Of a DNA stretch of 44,099 bases, positions 24,175 through 38,000 are shown piece by piece. How positions within the stretch are numbered: position 1 is the stretch's first letter; each line of letters starts with the position of its first letter. Source of the DNA: an uncultured Atopobiaceae bacterium. GTDB lineage: Bacteria; Actinomycetota; Coriobacteriia; Coriobacteriales; Atopobiaceae. Below the pieces are notes generated by a model. The model did no database searches. It saw only the letters and a program-made list of their open reading frames with translations, and was not told the DNA's origin. Location of the stretch: contig CALULC010000004.1 of the NCBI GenBank assembly GCA_944321385.1, forward strand, positions 1-44,099, written 5' to 3'. The position numbers and the translations under genes were made by a program.

Positions 24175-25269
24175 ATGGGCCTTGTCGTCAAAGAACTCAG
24201 GCTCGCGGACTTTCGCAGCTTTGAGAGGCTCGAGCTTCGACCCTCGGAGGGGGTCACCGTTCTGGTGGGACCCAACGCGGCGGGAAAGACCAATACCGTG
24301 GAGGCGCTCCAGCTTCTGACGGCTGGTTCCTCGTTTAGGAAGCCCACGCCAAGACAGCTCGTCCGCGACGGCGCCGAGTCCGCGCGCATCGATGCCCGCC
24401 TCGAGGGTGACGGTCGCGTCGTAGACGTTCGCTGTGACGTGACGACGACGCCGCCCGCGCGGCGCTTCTCGAGAAACGGAAAGCGCTGCCAGGCTTCCGA
24501 GGTGCCGGAGAGTCTGATGTCTGTGCTCTTCTCTCCAGACGACCTCGCGCTCGTCAAGCGCGGAGCGTCGGTGAGAAGAGACGAGCTCGACGGCTTTGGT
24601 CGTCAGGCCAGCAGTGGCTTCTCGAGGGTCCTCTCCGAGTATCAGAGGGCCGTGGAGCAGAGAAACCGTCTCCTCAAGGAGGAGAGGCCGGATCTCTCGC
24701 TGCTCGACGCCTGGGACGCCTCCGTCGCCCTGGGAGGGTCCGCCGTCCTGTCAGCGCGTCTGAGGCTCTTCTCCCGGCTTGCGGACAAGCTGAGGGAGGC
24801 CTACGCCTCCATCTCCTCGGGCGAGGAGCTTGAGTGCCGCTATGTGTGCAGTCTGGGAGAAGAGGCCCTCGTGAGCGACAGGGAGTCGCTCAGGGAGCTT
24901 TTTCTCGAGTGTCTTGCGAGCACCAGGGAGAACGACCTGAGGCGCCAGCAGACCTGTGTGGGTCCCCATAGGGATGACGTTCAGTTCCTCGTCTCCGGGC
25001 GTGACGCCCGCGCCTTTGCGTCGCAGGGGCAGCAGCGCTCCATAGCGCTCGCCCTGAAGATGGCGGAGGTCGAGCTTGCGGAGGAGATCTTGGGGGAGAG
25101 GCCGGTCCTTTTGCTCGACGACGTGATGAGCGAGTTGGACGAGCGCCGCCGAGCCGCCGTGGTCGACTTCGTGGGCAGGGGTATCCAAACGCTCATAACA
25201 ACGACCAACCTTGGTTACTTCTCGCATGACATTCTTGAATATGCCGAGGTGGTGAGCTTTGGTGGGTGA
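24175..25269 (+). CDS. recF: DNA replication and repair protein RecF
   Basis: RecF is an SMC-like ATPase that recognises gapped DNA and helps load RecA. The 364-residue protein has Walker A GPNAAGKT (32-39), RDELDGFGRQASSGFSRVL, CVGPHRDDVQFLVSGRDAR, the signature FASQGQQRSIALALK and Walker B/D-loop PVLLLDDVMSELDERRR. ATG 24175 lies three bases after dnaN, using AGAGG as ribosome site. Operon with dnaN and the DciA-type gene. Confidence 0.95.
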   Translation: MGLVVKELRLADFRSFERLELRPSEGVTVLVGPNAAGKTNTVEALQLLTAGSSFRKPTPRQLVRDGAESARIDARLEGDGRVVDVRCDVTTTPPARRFSRNGKRCQASEVPESLMSVLFSPDDLALVKRGASVRRDELDGFGRQASSGFSRVLSEYQRAVEQRNRLLKEERPDLSLLDAWDASVALGGSAVLSARLRLFSRLADKLREAYASISSGEELECRYVCSLGEEALVSDRESLRELFLECLASTRENDLRRQQTCVGPHRDDVQFLVSGRDARAFASQGQQRSIALALKMAEVELAEEILGERPVLLLDDVMSELDERRRAAVVDFVGRGIQTLITTTNLGYFSHDILEYAEVVSFGG

Positions 25270-25807
25270 CCAAATAGTCGACGAAGTTCGTCGTAGGGAA
25301 CAAAACACGACAAATGTCGGCGGTTTGATGGGCCTGGTTGTGGAGCACCTTGCGACTCCGTGCGCGCGTGACTCCCAAAACGAGGCCTGGTTGGCGTGGA
25401 ACAGGGTGAACGGAGATGTTGAGCGCACACACACCTCGGGTGTGTACGTGGGTGAGCCCCGACGGGGTGCGCGCGACCCCGAGCTCACGGTCTATGTTGA
25501 CTCTTCCTCGTTCATGACGGACTTCTCCGCAAACCACGAGGTGTATCTCGCGCGCCTAGAGAGCGTTGGGCTTCGATTCTCCAGAATCGAGTTTCGCCTC
25601 TCCAAGAGGTCTGCCCAGAAGAAGGACGCTGCTCCCGCGCGCTCCCGCGTTGAGAAGGCTGCGTTGCCAAGGGAGCTCCCCAGTCTCCTGCCGGACGAAG
25701 AGGAAGAGATAGAGAAGCTCTGCTCGGCGCTTCCCGCAAACCTGAGGGAAAGCGTTTCTCAGGCGATGAGAGTCTCCATCAGAGCACAAAAGCAAGAACA
25801 TAGCTAA
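25262..25807 (+). CDS. dciA: DciA-like (DUF721) helicase-loader protein
   Basis: The 181-residue protein carries the DUF721/DciA domain: NEAWLAWNRVNGDVERTHTSGVYVG...ELTVYVDSSSFMTDFSANHEVYLARLES. DciA proteins bind the replicative helicase DnaB and replace DnaC/DnaI in most bacteria. The position between recF and gyrB is the usual one in actinobacteria. The C-terminal third is Arg/Ser/Glu rich and likely disordered. GTG 25262 (nine bases after GAGGTGG) overlaps recF by eight bases; TTG 25259 is an alternative. Confidence 0.78.
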   Translation: MGDQIVDEVRRREQNTTNVGGLMGLVVEHLATPCARDSQNEAWLAWNRVNGDVERTHTSGVYVGEPRRGARDPELTVYVDSSSFMTDFSANHEVYLARLESVGLRFSRIEFRLSKRSAQKKDAAPARSRVEKAALPRELPSLLPDEEEEIEKLCSALPANLRESVSQAMRVSIRAQKQEHS

Positions 25808-25946
25808 TTTGTTGAGAGTGGCCTCAGAGCGCCTCTCACGGCCTCACAAGCGCTATCATCCTTTGGGCTATGCCGTTTTTAGGTTTGGCCCCTATGAGAA
25901 AGACGCCTTTGGGTTGAATACAAACCCTCGGTGAGAGGATGTGAGC

Positions 25947-27986
<2,040 letters not shown>

Positions 27987-27998
27987 CCAATTGCCGGG

Positions 27999-28067
27999 AT
28001 GATACGAGGGGACAGTCCCTTCGTATCATTTAGACCATGATACGAAGGGACTGTCCCCTCGTATCAT
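27999..28067. repeat. 69-bp perfect inverted repeat between gyrB and gyrA
   Basis: Two 31-base arms (27999-28029 and 28037-28067) are exact reverse complements around TTAGACC. Each arm is itself nearly palindromic: ATGATACGA at one end, TCGTATCAT at the other, with GGGAC-A-GTCCC at the centre. The element fills most of the gyrB-gyrA gap. There is no U-run, so it is not a standard terminator. It resembles REP/BIME-type intergenic elements. Confidence 0.9.
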
Positions 28068-28084
28068 CCAGAGAAAGGCCATAC

Positions 28085-30835
<2,751 letters not shown>

Positions 30836-30840
30836 CCAAC

Positions 30841-30872
30841 AAGGCCCCTCACTTAGGTGAGGGGCCTTTTTT
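30841..30872 (+). terminator. intrinsic terminator after gyrA
   Basis: A 12-bp stem AAGGCCCCTCAC / GTGAGGGGCCTT with loop TTAG followed by T6, five bases after the gyrA stop codon. Confidence 0.95.
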
Positions 30873-30945
30873 CTGTTTAGTTGGTTTGGTCGATTTGTTT
30901 GTTGACCAAACAACTTACTTAAATGCGAGCTAGATGAGGAGTTTC

Positions 30946-31482
30946 TTACTCCCCGTCTTGTTCCGCGTGGGGAACGTTGAAGTCCTCCGGAGAGAGGTTC
31001 TCCACAAAGTTGTGGAACTCCTCGAGCTCATGACGCCTCTCAGTCTCCTCGACGCCGCGGAAGTCAGGAAGGGCGGCCGTGGAGAGCACGGAGTCCTCTG
31101 CGAGGATGGTGACGTCCGTCCTCACCGCCAGAGCTATGGCATCGGAAGGACGGGAATCAACGAGGACATGCTGGCCGTCAGACGTGATCAGGTCAATTTG
31201 AGCGAAGAATGTCGTTCCCTCGACGGCGGTGATGCGGACGGAGTCCACCTTGGCGCCAAGCGCCTCGATTACAGACCTGAGCAGGTCATGCGTGAGGGGG
31301 CGATTTGTGGATCTGCCACCAACACCCATGGTGATGGCGGTGGCCTCCACGGAGCCGATGCGAATGGGCAGCTGGAGGGACTCGGTCGACCCAAGGGAAT
31401 CGGCCGTCCTCAAGATCACGAGCGACGCGATGGGTCCCTCTCCTACGATGACCCCCTCTATGTTCATCCGTCTTAACGCCAC
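30946..31482 (-). CDS. bifunctional nuclease family protein (DUF151)
   Basis: The 178-residue protein has the BFN/DUF151 core: SLQLPIRIGSVEATAITMG, RPLTHDLLRSVIEALGAKVDSVRITAVEGTTFFAQIDL and VDSRPSDAIALAVRTDVTILAEDSVL. Members have been reported with DNase and RNase activity; cellular role is not settled. A UVR-like C-terminus is not seen; the tail is simply acidic. GTG 31482 has AAAGGAGG four to five bases upstream; ATG 31467 (MNIEGVIVG) is a possible alternative. It converges with gyrA across a gap that also contains an inverted GTTTGGTC / GACCAAAC repeat (30884-30910). Confidence 0.88.
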   Translation of the reverse strand: MALRRMNIEGVIVGEGPIASLVILRTADSLGSTESLQLPIRIGSVEATAITMGVGGRSTNRPLTHDLLRSVIEALGAKVDSVRITAVEGTTFFAQIDLITSDGQHVLVDSRPSDAIALAVRTDVTILAEDSVLSTAALPDFRGVEETERRHELEEFHNFVENLSPEDFNVPHAEQDGE

Positions 31483-31585
31483 ACAACCTCCTTTACTCTG
31501 CCCGCATATCCTACCCGATAGGTATGGCGCTAAACCCCATGAGGGGCAAGAGAAACGAATTAGGACAGAATTTGTAAAAAAGTCG

Positions 31586-31614
31586 TTGACCCATGGCCCG
31601 GGGCTGTGTAATAT
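31586..31614 (+). promoter_or_regulatory. tRNA-Ile/tRNA-Ala promoter
   Basis: TTGACC (31586-31591) and TAATAT (31609-31614) are 17 bases apart, 14 bases before tRNA-Ile. Confidence 0.8.
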
Positions 31615-31627
31615 ATCTCCTTGCGTT

Positions 31628-31704
31628 GGGCCTGTAGCTCAGTTGGTCAGAGCGTCCGGCTGATAACCGGGAGGTCACAAGTTCGAACCTTGTCAGGCCC
31701 ACCA
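31628..31704 (+). tRNA. tRNA-Ile (anticodon GAT)
   Basis: A 77-base cloverleaf: acceptor GGGCCTG / CAGGCCC, anticodon loop CTGATAA (GAT), T arm ACAAGTTCGAACCTTGT, encoded CCA. tRNA-Ile(GAT) and tRNA-Ala(TGC) often lie inside rRNA operons; here both are free-standing neighbours. Confidence 0.97.
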
Positions 31705-31718
31705 CTTCCTGACAATAG

Positions 31719-31760
31719 TCGCCCCAGCGTTAGCCGAGTCGCCGCTGGGGCGATTATTAT
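31719..31760 (+). terminator. hairpin between tRNA-Ile and tRNA-Ala
   Basis: An 11-bp stem TCGCCCCAGCG / CGCTGGGGCGA (31719-31729 with 31743-31753, 13-base loop) followed by TTATTATATT. It could stop part of the transcription or act as a processing hairpin. Confidence 0.6.
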
Positions 31761-31785
31761 ATTCCGACGCACCGTCGGCCCATAC

Positions 31786-31861
31786 GGGGACGTAGCTCAG
31801 CTGGGAGAGCGCGGGCTTTGCAAGCCTGAGGTCGTGGGTTCGAACCCCATCGTCTCCACCA
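31786..31861 (+). tRNA. tRNA-Ala (anticodon TGC)
   Basis: A 76-base cloverleaf: acceptor GGGGACG / CGTCTCC (one G-U), anticodon loop TTTGCAA (TGC), T arm GTGGGTTCGAACCCCAT, encoded CCA. Confidence 0.97.
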
Positions 31862-31869
31862 GAGAACCG

Positions 31870-31898
31870 AACGCCGGGGCAAACTGCCCCGGCGTTTT
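31870..31898 (+). terminator. intrinsic terminator after tRNA-Ala
   Basis: A 12-bp stem AACGCCGGGGCA / TGCCCCGGCGTT with loop AAC followed by TTGC; short U-run but very stable stem. Confidence 0.8.
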
Positions 31899-31996
31899 GC
31901 GTGCCGGGCACTCCTTAGTGGTCGAGGACTCTCTGCCTACGGGACAGATGCGGGATTGGGGTATCATCTCGCCTGTAAGGGCATACGGGAGGAACC

Positions 31997-32419
31997 ATGG
32001 CTGATCAGACGGAATTGCAGGACGGCGTATCGCCAGAGACCGACGAGCTTGCGAGCACGCTCATGGGCGATGCCCTGGACCTGCTCGCCGCGGGAGAGCC
32101 GTTCGGAGTCCTTCTTGCTGTCCAGACCTCCTCTGGGGAGGTAAAGAGCTACGAGTTTGAGGATGACGGGCCCGAGGCCTGTCTGGAGGCCGCGCGTGTA
32201 CGCGTGGGCGAGGTGGTCGGCGCAAAGCGGTATGCGCTTGTGTACGAGGGTGCCGTTGAGCTCGGAGACGAAGGCTTTGCCGACGCCCTGCTGCTTGAGT
32301 TTGGAGAGCGCGGCTACCATAGCTACTCCGCCTACTCCCTTGTCGATGGCAAGGGCTCGGGAGACGGCTTCTCCTGGACGGATCCAGCCCCGGCGGGAGA
32401 GGTTGACCCCCTCCTGTAG
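31997..32419 (+). CDS. conserved-looking small acidic protein of unknown function
   Basis: A 140-residue soluble protein with no signal peptide or membrane segment (MADQTELQDGVSPETDELAS...). It has an alternating sheet-like pattern (FGVLLAVQTSSGEVKSYEFEDD, AKRYALVYEGAVELGDEGFADALLLEFGERG) and an acidic composition. I do not recognise a family. ATG 31997 follows GGGAGGAA and codon usage matches the neighbours, so it is a real gene. A TATCAT 34 bases upstream (31963-31968) may be a -10 element. bipA follows 133 bp later with its own -10 element. Confidence 0.8.
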   Translation: MADQTELQDGVSPETDELASTLMGDALDLLAAGEPFGVLLAVQTSSGEVKSYEFEDDGPEACLEAARVRVGEVVGAKRYALVYEGAVELGDEGFADALLLEFGERGYHSYSAYSLVDGKGSGDGFSWTDPAPAGEVDPLL

Positions 32420-32500
32420 AAGTGGTGTTGTGACCCGCGGCCGAGTTCTGGTCATTGCGATGAGCTGGGCAACAATCCCGCACGATCTCCGTTTGCGCTG

Positions 32501-32506
32501 TATAAT
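32501..32506 (+). promoter_or_regulatory. -10 element of bipA
   Basis: Exact TATAAT 46 bases before the bipA start; no good -35 hexamer at 16-18 bases, so only the -10 is called. Confidence 0.5.
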
Positions 32507-32552
32507 GCACCGGTTGCCGAATAGTGCGAACAGATGAGACCGAGAGGGACAC

Positions 32553-34391
32553 ATGCGCCAGGAGAACATCAGAAACATCGCGATCATCGCCCACGTTGAC
32601 CACGGAAAGACCACCTTGGTCGACCAAATGCTCAAAGCGACAGATGCCTTCCGAGAGAACCAGCAGGTACAGGAGCGTGTGCTCGACTCTAACGACCAAG
32701 AGCGTGAGCGTGGAATCACCATCTTGGCCAAGAATATCTCCATCGAATACAAGGGTGTGAAGATCAACGTCATCGACACCCCCGGCCACGCGGACTTTGG
32801 CGGCGAGGTCGAGCGCGTCCTGCGCATGGCCGATGGTGCCCTCCTCTTGGTCGATGCCGCCGAGGGCCCCATGCCACAGACGCGCTTCGTCCTGCGTCAC
32901 GCCATCGACGCCGGCCTTGCCATCATGATCGTGGTGAACAAGATCGACCGTGACGGTGCGCGCCCCGAGGAGGTCGTCAACGATTCTCTCGACCTCATGG
33001 CCGACCTGGGTGCCACGGACGGCCAACTCGAGTTTGCGATGGAGCACGTCATCTACGCCTCCGCCGTGAACGGCTTCGCTCGCCTGGAGCCCGAGGACGG
33101 CAACCAGGACATGTTCCCCATGCTCGATATGATCGTCGAGGAGCTTCCTGCGCCGGACGTTGACGTGGACGGTCCTTTGGCGATGCAGTGTGTGACCATC
33201 GACCACTCCGAATATGTTGGTCGAATCGGCATTGGTCGAATCTACTCCGGCACCATCCACGCCGGAGATAAGATTCTCGTGGTCAAGAACGATGGCAGCC
33301 GTGCCATGAGCCAGGTCAAGCAGTTGTTCACCTTCGACTATCTTGGTCGAAAGGAATGTTCGGAAGCACAAGCAGGAGACATCGCCGCCGTGGTGGGTGT
33401 TGACTCGACGGACATCGGCGACGTCTACACCGACCCCGAGAATCCCGTGGAGCTTGAGCCCATCGAGATTGACCCGCCCACGCTCTCTGTTGTCTTTGAG
33501 CCGTCGACCTCTCCCCTCGTTGGTCGCGAGGGTGACATCGTGGGTGGTCGCCAGCTCAAGGAGCGCCTCATGCAGGAGCGCGAAAACAACGTGACCATGC
33601 GCATCGAGGAACTCCCCGACAAGACCGGTGTGGAGGTCGCCGGTCGCGGCATCCTGCACCTCTCCGTTCTCATGGAGACCATGCGCCGCGAGGGCTTTGA
33701 GTTCCAGGTGGGTCGCCCGCGCGTGCTCTTCAAGAAGGATGCCAACGGTAACCTCACCGAACCCGTCGAGCAGGCCGTTGTGGAGTGCCCCGGCGAGTAC
33801 TCCGGCAAGGTCATCGAGGTCTTTGGCAATGCAGGTGGAACCATGACCAGCATGGATGCCGGACTCACGCAGACCCATCTTGAGTTCAAGATCCCCACGC
33901 GCGGCATCATGGGACTAAAGAACCGAATCCTCAACGTCACCCACGGCGAGGCCGTCTTCTACCATACGTTCCTCGAGTATGGTCCCTACGCGGGCGAGAT
34001 TGGCGTGCGTCAGAACGGCGCCATGATCTCAATGAGCACCGAGAAGGCCGTCGCCTACGCGCTCGGCACGCTCCAGGAGCGCGGTGCCCTGTTCGTGGGG
34101 CCCGGTGACGAGTGCTACGAGGGTATGCTCGTGGGCGAGCGGTCCAAGCCCGGTGACATGGTCGTCAACATCGCGCGCACCAAGAGTCTGGGCAACCAGC
34201 GCTCGAGCACGGCCGACATCGCGGTGCAGCTCACTCCTCCGCGCACCTTCACGCTTGAGGAGGCGCTCGAGTACATCATGGATGACGAGCTGGTGGAGGT
34301 CACCCCCAAGAGCATCCGCATGCGCAAGCGCCTGCTCTCAGAGATCGAACGCCGCAAGTGGGCCGTCCGCAACGGCAAGGTCAAGAAGTAG
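32553..34391 (+). CDS. typA: ribosome-associated GTPase BipA/TypA
   Basis: BipA is a translational GTPase related to EF-G/LepA that helps 50S assembly and stress growth. The 612-residue protein has G1 AHVDHGKTTL, G2 ERGITI, G3 DTPGHADF, G4 NKID, then domain II (VGRIGIGRIYSGTIHAGDK), EF-G III/V-like domains and the BipA-specific C-terminus (GDMVVNIARTKSLGNQRSS, LIRPPR replaced by LTPPRTFTLEEALEYI). ATG 32553 follows GAGAGGG. It carries six copies of the 8-mer TTGGTCGA, partly with otherwise rare TTG and CGA codons. Confidence 0.94.
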   Translation: MRQENIRNIAIIAHVDHGKTTLVDQMLKATDAFRENQQVQERVLDSNDQERERGITILAKNISIEYKGVKINVIDTPGHADFGGEVERVLRMADGALLLVDAAEGPMPQTRFVLRHAIDAGLAIMIVVNKIDRDGARPEEVVNDSLDLMADLGATDGQLEFAMEHVIYASAVNGFARLEPEDGNQDMFPMLDMIVEELPAPDVDVDGPLAMQCVTIDHSEYVGRIGIGRIYSGTIHAGDKILVVKNDGSRAMSQVKQLFTFDYLGRKECSEAQAGDIAAVVGVDSTDIGDVYTDPENPVELEPIEIDPPTLSVVFEPSTSPLVGREGDIVGGRQLKERLMQERENNVTMRIEELPDKTGVEVAGRGILHLSVLMETMRREGFEFQVGRPRVLFKKDANGNLTEPVEQAVVECPGEYSGKVIEVFGNAGGTMTSMDAGLTQTHLEFKIPTRGIMGLKNRILNVTHGEAVFYHTFLEYGPYAGEIGVRQNGAMISMSTEKAVAYALGTLQERGALFVGPGDECYEGMLVGERSKPGDMVVNIARTKSLGNQRSSTADIAVQLTPPRTFTLEEALEYIMDDELVEVTPKSIRMRKRLLSEIERRKWAVRNGKVKK

Positions 34392-34436
34392 CGAGAGGCG
34401 CCTCTTGTAGTCAGAAATAGCTAACAGTGATCTTCT

Positions 34437-34490
34437 AACGTTCCGCCTATCTGAGTGACGAGTAGTCCTCAGGAGGCGGGACGTTCTTTG
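34437..34490 (+). terminator. long hairpin terminator after bipA
   Basis: AACGTTCCGCCT (34437-34448) pairs with AGGCGGGACGTT (34474-34485, one G-U), with an inner CTGAG / CTCAG pairing, followed by CTTTGTGTT. It ends bipA transcription about 45 bp past the stop. Confidence 0.7.
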
Positions 34491-35080
34491 TGTTAGTAGG
34501 ATGGTTAGCTCATCGAACAAACGACCAAAGATTCGACCAAGCTGGATTACAACAAACAGCGCACCGTGTTCCCCGGCAAAAATGATGAACAAAACCAGAG
34601 CTCAAGATGAGTAAGTTCAAACACTCAAGAGCACAAGAGGCGTGTTCGAAGGACCAAACATAAGGATGCAGAGAGCAGGAGTTTGTCAGCAAAGAGAACC
34701 AAGATTACGTTGGGCGTCAGCGAAGTGCTCAAAATACCGTTCAGGAGGGATTCGCGTACGCTCGCCTAAAAGCCATCGCCGTCCGAATACATAAATTTGT
34801 GAAGTCAAATTGTGCTGCGACCAGATTTGGTCCATCAACGAACATAAGAAACAATGCATTCCACGTGCTCATTTGTCATAAGAACAGTCCCGTGGTCCCA
34901 AGGAATCGATACCACGACAGCTCCCTTTGAAATAGATGAACGTGCACGTAGAAACCTGAATTCAGACTGAGTTCCTGAAAATGAGGCGCTTCTCTCTCGG
35001 ATACAGTTACTCCGAATCAGGCTGTTTCGTGGGCACTGCTGTCTATCGGGACGCCAGGGTCCTTGGAGAAAGGGGTTCGA
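34491..35080. other. low-GC stretch without a clear gene
   Basis: About 590 bases with visibly lower GC than all neighbours. No tRNA, known RNA or complete known gene was found. On the minus strand an open frame ends TGA at 34837-34835 and a second one starts ATG at 34835 (TGATG overlap) and runs to 34686: 49 codons, MDQIWSQHNLTSQ...RIPPERYFEHFADAQRNLG. Both look more protein-like than the rest but match nothing I know. A decayed foreign gene, or a long 5' leader for the surface protein gene, are the likely readings. Confidence 0.4.
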
Positions 35081-38000
35081 ATGCACGAACGTATCAAGCA
35101 CAGAGGGGGTGTCTGGGCGCTTCTGGCCGTGATGGTCCTGGCCGTGATGGCGTTCGCATTCACCTTTACCTCGCCTAGGGAGGCCTCAGCAGCGGGCACT
35201 GAGCTCGTGAACCTTGCCCAGGGCAAGACTGCTGTTGCCAGCAATGAGGAAGCAGGCACCTCCTTCACTGCCGACAAGGCATTCGACGGTGTCACCGAGG
35301 GAAAGGCTTCCCACTGGGGGACCGATAAGAGCGAAGCCATCGAGCCGCGTTGGATTTACGTCGATCTGGGCGCCGTGAAGAAGGTTCATCAGGTGAACCT
35401 CTTCTGGGAGCGTCCCAATATCAAGGCGTATGAGATTCAGGTCTCCACTGCTGACGAGGCTCCTGCTGACGAGGATGGCTGGACCACCGTCTACGAGAAG
35501 ACGGGCGATGAGTTCAACCAGGCTACCGAGGAGATTGCCCTCGAGGACGCGCCTGTCGAGGCTCGCTTTGTTCGCGTATACGTGAGCGATTATGCTGGTA
35601 ACGGAACTGGCGAGACGGACATGAACTGGCCCAACGTGGGCTTCTATGAGATTCAGGTCATGGGCGAGGGCGACGGCTCCGAGCCCGAGGGCCCCACGCA
35701 GGACCCGCAGCAGAACGTGGCTCTTGGTAAGACCGCTGTGGCCGACTCCGCTGAGGCCAACACCCTCGGCGCCGACAAGGCCGTCGACGGTGACACCAGC
35801 AGCAAGAGCTCCCGCTGGGCCTCCGCCGTTGACGCAACCGAAAACGCCGATGGTGGCCCGCACTGGATCTACGTCGACCTTGGCGACGAGTACGATGTGA
35901 AGAACATCCGTATCTACTGGGAGATGCGCAAGGCCAACGGCTATCACGTTGACCTCGCCACGGGCGACACGGTCCCCGGCGTTGACAGCTCTGACTGGAA
36001 GACCGTCTACACCAACGACGGCCGTCCGGACTCCAAGACCCAGACCATCGAGCTCGAGACGGTGCAGAAGGCGCGCTACGTCCGTCTGTACGTCGAGCAC
36101 AACACCTACGACGACCCCGACGGAGGAACCTCCTGGGGCAACATGTCCATCTACGAGCTCGAGGTCTACGGCGGCGAGCCGCCCATGTCCCCGGCCGAGC
36201 TGGCGGACCAGATCGTCGTCACCGCCCCCGAGAAGGGCGACACCAAGCTTGAGGTCTCCCTGCCCAAGGTTGACGGCTACACCGTCGAGTACCGCGGCAC
36301 GGACTACGAGCAGATCGTTGACTCTGAGTACAACATCAACGCGCCACTCGTGAACAAGGACGTCAAGCTCGCCTTCAAGATCACCGACGACAAGACCGGT
36401 ACCTACGAGTTCGTCGAGAAGACCGTCACCATCCCGGGCACCCTGGGTGAGACCAACCAGGGCAACAAGGCCCCGACCATCCTCCCCGAGCTCTCCGAGT
36501 GGTTTGGCGGCGAGGGCTCCTTCACCCTCAACGAGAGCACCCAGATCATCTACACCACTGACGCTCTCAAGGAGGTCGTGGATCTCTTCGCCTCCGATCT
36601 CTCCGCTGTCACCGGCATGGAGTTCACTGCCAAGAGCGGCGCTGCCGGATCTGACAACGCCATCGTCTTCACGCAGGACGACTCCAACGAGATGATCGCC
36701 CTCGGCGAGGAGGGTTACAAGCTCTCCGTCACCGGCACCCGCGTGACCGTGACCGCTTCCAACAACGACGCCGAGTGGGACGGCACCACGAGCGCCAACT
36801 GGGGCGCCCAGACGCTGCTCCAGGCCTTCGAGCAGGGCAACGGCTCCATCGCCCAGGGCGAGGCCCGCGACTACCCGCTCTACTCGGTCCGTGGTCTCAT
36901 CCTTGACGTGGGTCGCAAGACCTTCACGATGGAGAGCCTCTACAAGCTCTGCCGTCAGATGACCTACTACAAGATGAACGACCTCAACATCCACCTCAAC
37001 GACAACTACATCCCCATCGAGCAGTACGTTGCCGACGGCATCGACCCGGCTGACCCCGATGAGGGTGCGTACTCCGGCTTCCGTATGGAGTCTGACGTCA
37101 AGGCCGGCAAGACCTACGAGCTTGCTGGCGTTGAGCACACCGCTCAGGCCGACCTCACGAGCACGGACCTCTACTACACCAAGGCCGAGTTCAAGGAGTT
37201 TGTCAGGTACTTTGGCGTTCTCGGCATGAACATCTCGCCCGAGATTGACCTCCCGGCCCACTCCCTGGCCATCACCAAGGTCTTCAATGATCTCTCCTAT
37301 GGCGTGATGCGGCACCGCAACCGCGACCACCTCGACATTCTCAACCGCTATGACGAGGTCCTCGCTCTTGCCGAGATGCTGTGGGGCGAGTACACCGGTG
37401 AGGGCGGCGCCTTCTCCGATGCCAAGTACATCAACATCGGCGCCGACGAGTTCAACGTGTCCGGCACCGGTGACCACGCGGTCAACGGTGAGAACCTCCA
37501 GGACACGGGCACTGCGTATCGTCGCTTTGTGAACGACCTCTCCAACTACATCCTGGAGAAAACGGATGCCATCCCGCGCGTCTGGGGCAGCCTCTCCAAC
37601 TACAGTGGCGACAACTCCATCGTGACGAGCGCGAAGAATGCCCAGGTCCTTCTCTGGAACACCGGCTACGCCAACATGAAGGAGATGTACAACCTCGGCT
37701 ACGACCTCATCTACTGCGATGACGGCCAGTACTACATCGTCCCGGGTGCCACGTACTACTACGACTACCTGAACGCCGGCACTATGTACAACGGCGCCGT
37801 CAACACGCAGGGCAGCGTCACCATCCCCGCGGGCGACCCGCAGATGGTCGGTGGCATGTACGCGGCCTGGAACGACATGATCGACCGCCAGGACATCGGC
37901 ATGTCCGAGTTCGACATCTACGATCGCATCTACCAGTCCATGGGCCTCTATGGCGCCAAGACCTGGGGCAAGCCCGCCGGTGCCATGAGCCTTGAGGAAG

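Noticed and set aside
27999-28067. Intrinsic terminator of gyrB.
   Set aside because: The stem is strong, but no U-run follows either arm, and gyrA starts 17 bases later, so it is listed as a repeat element instead.
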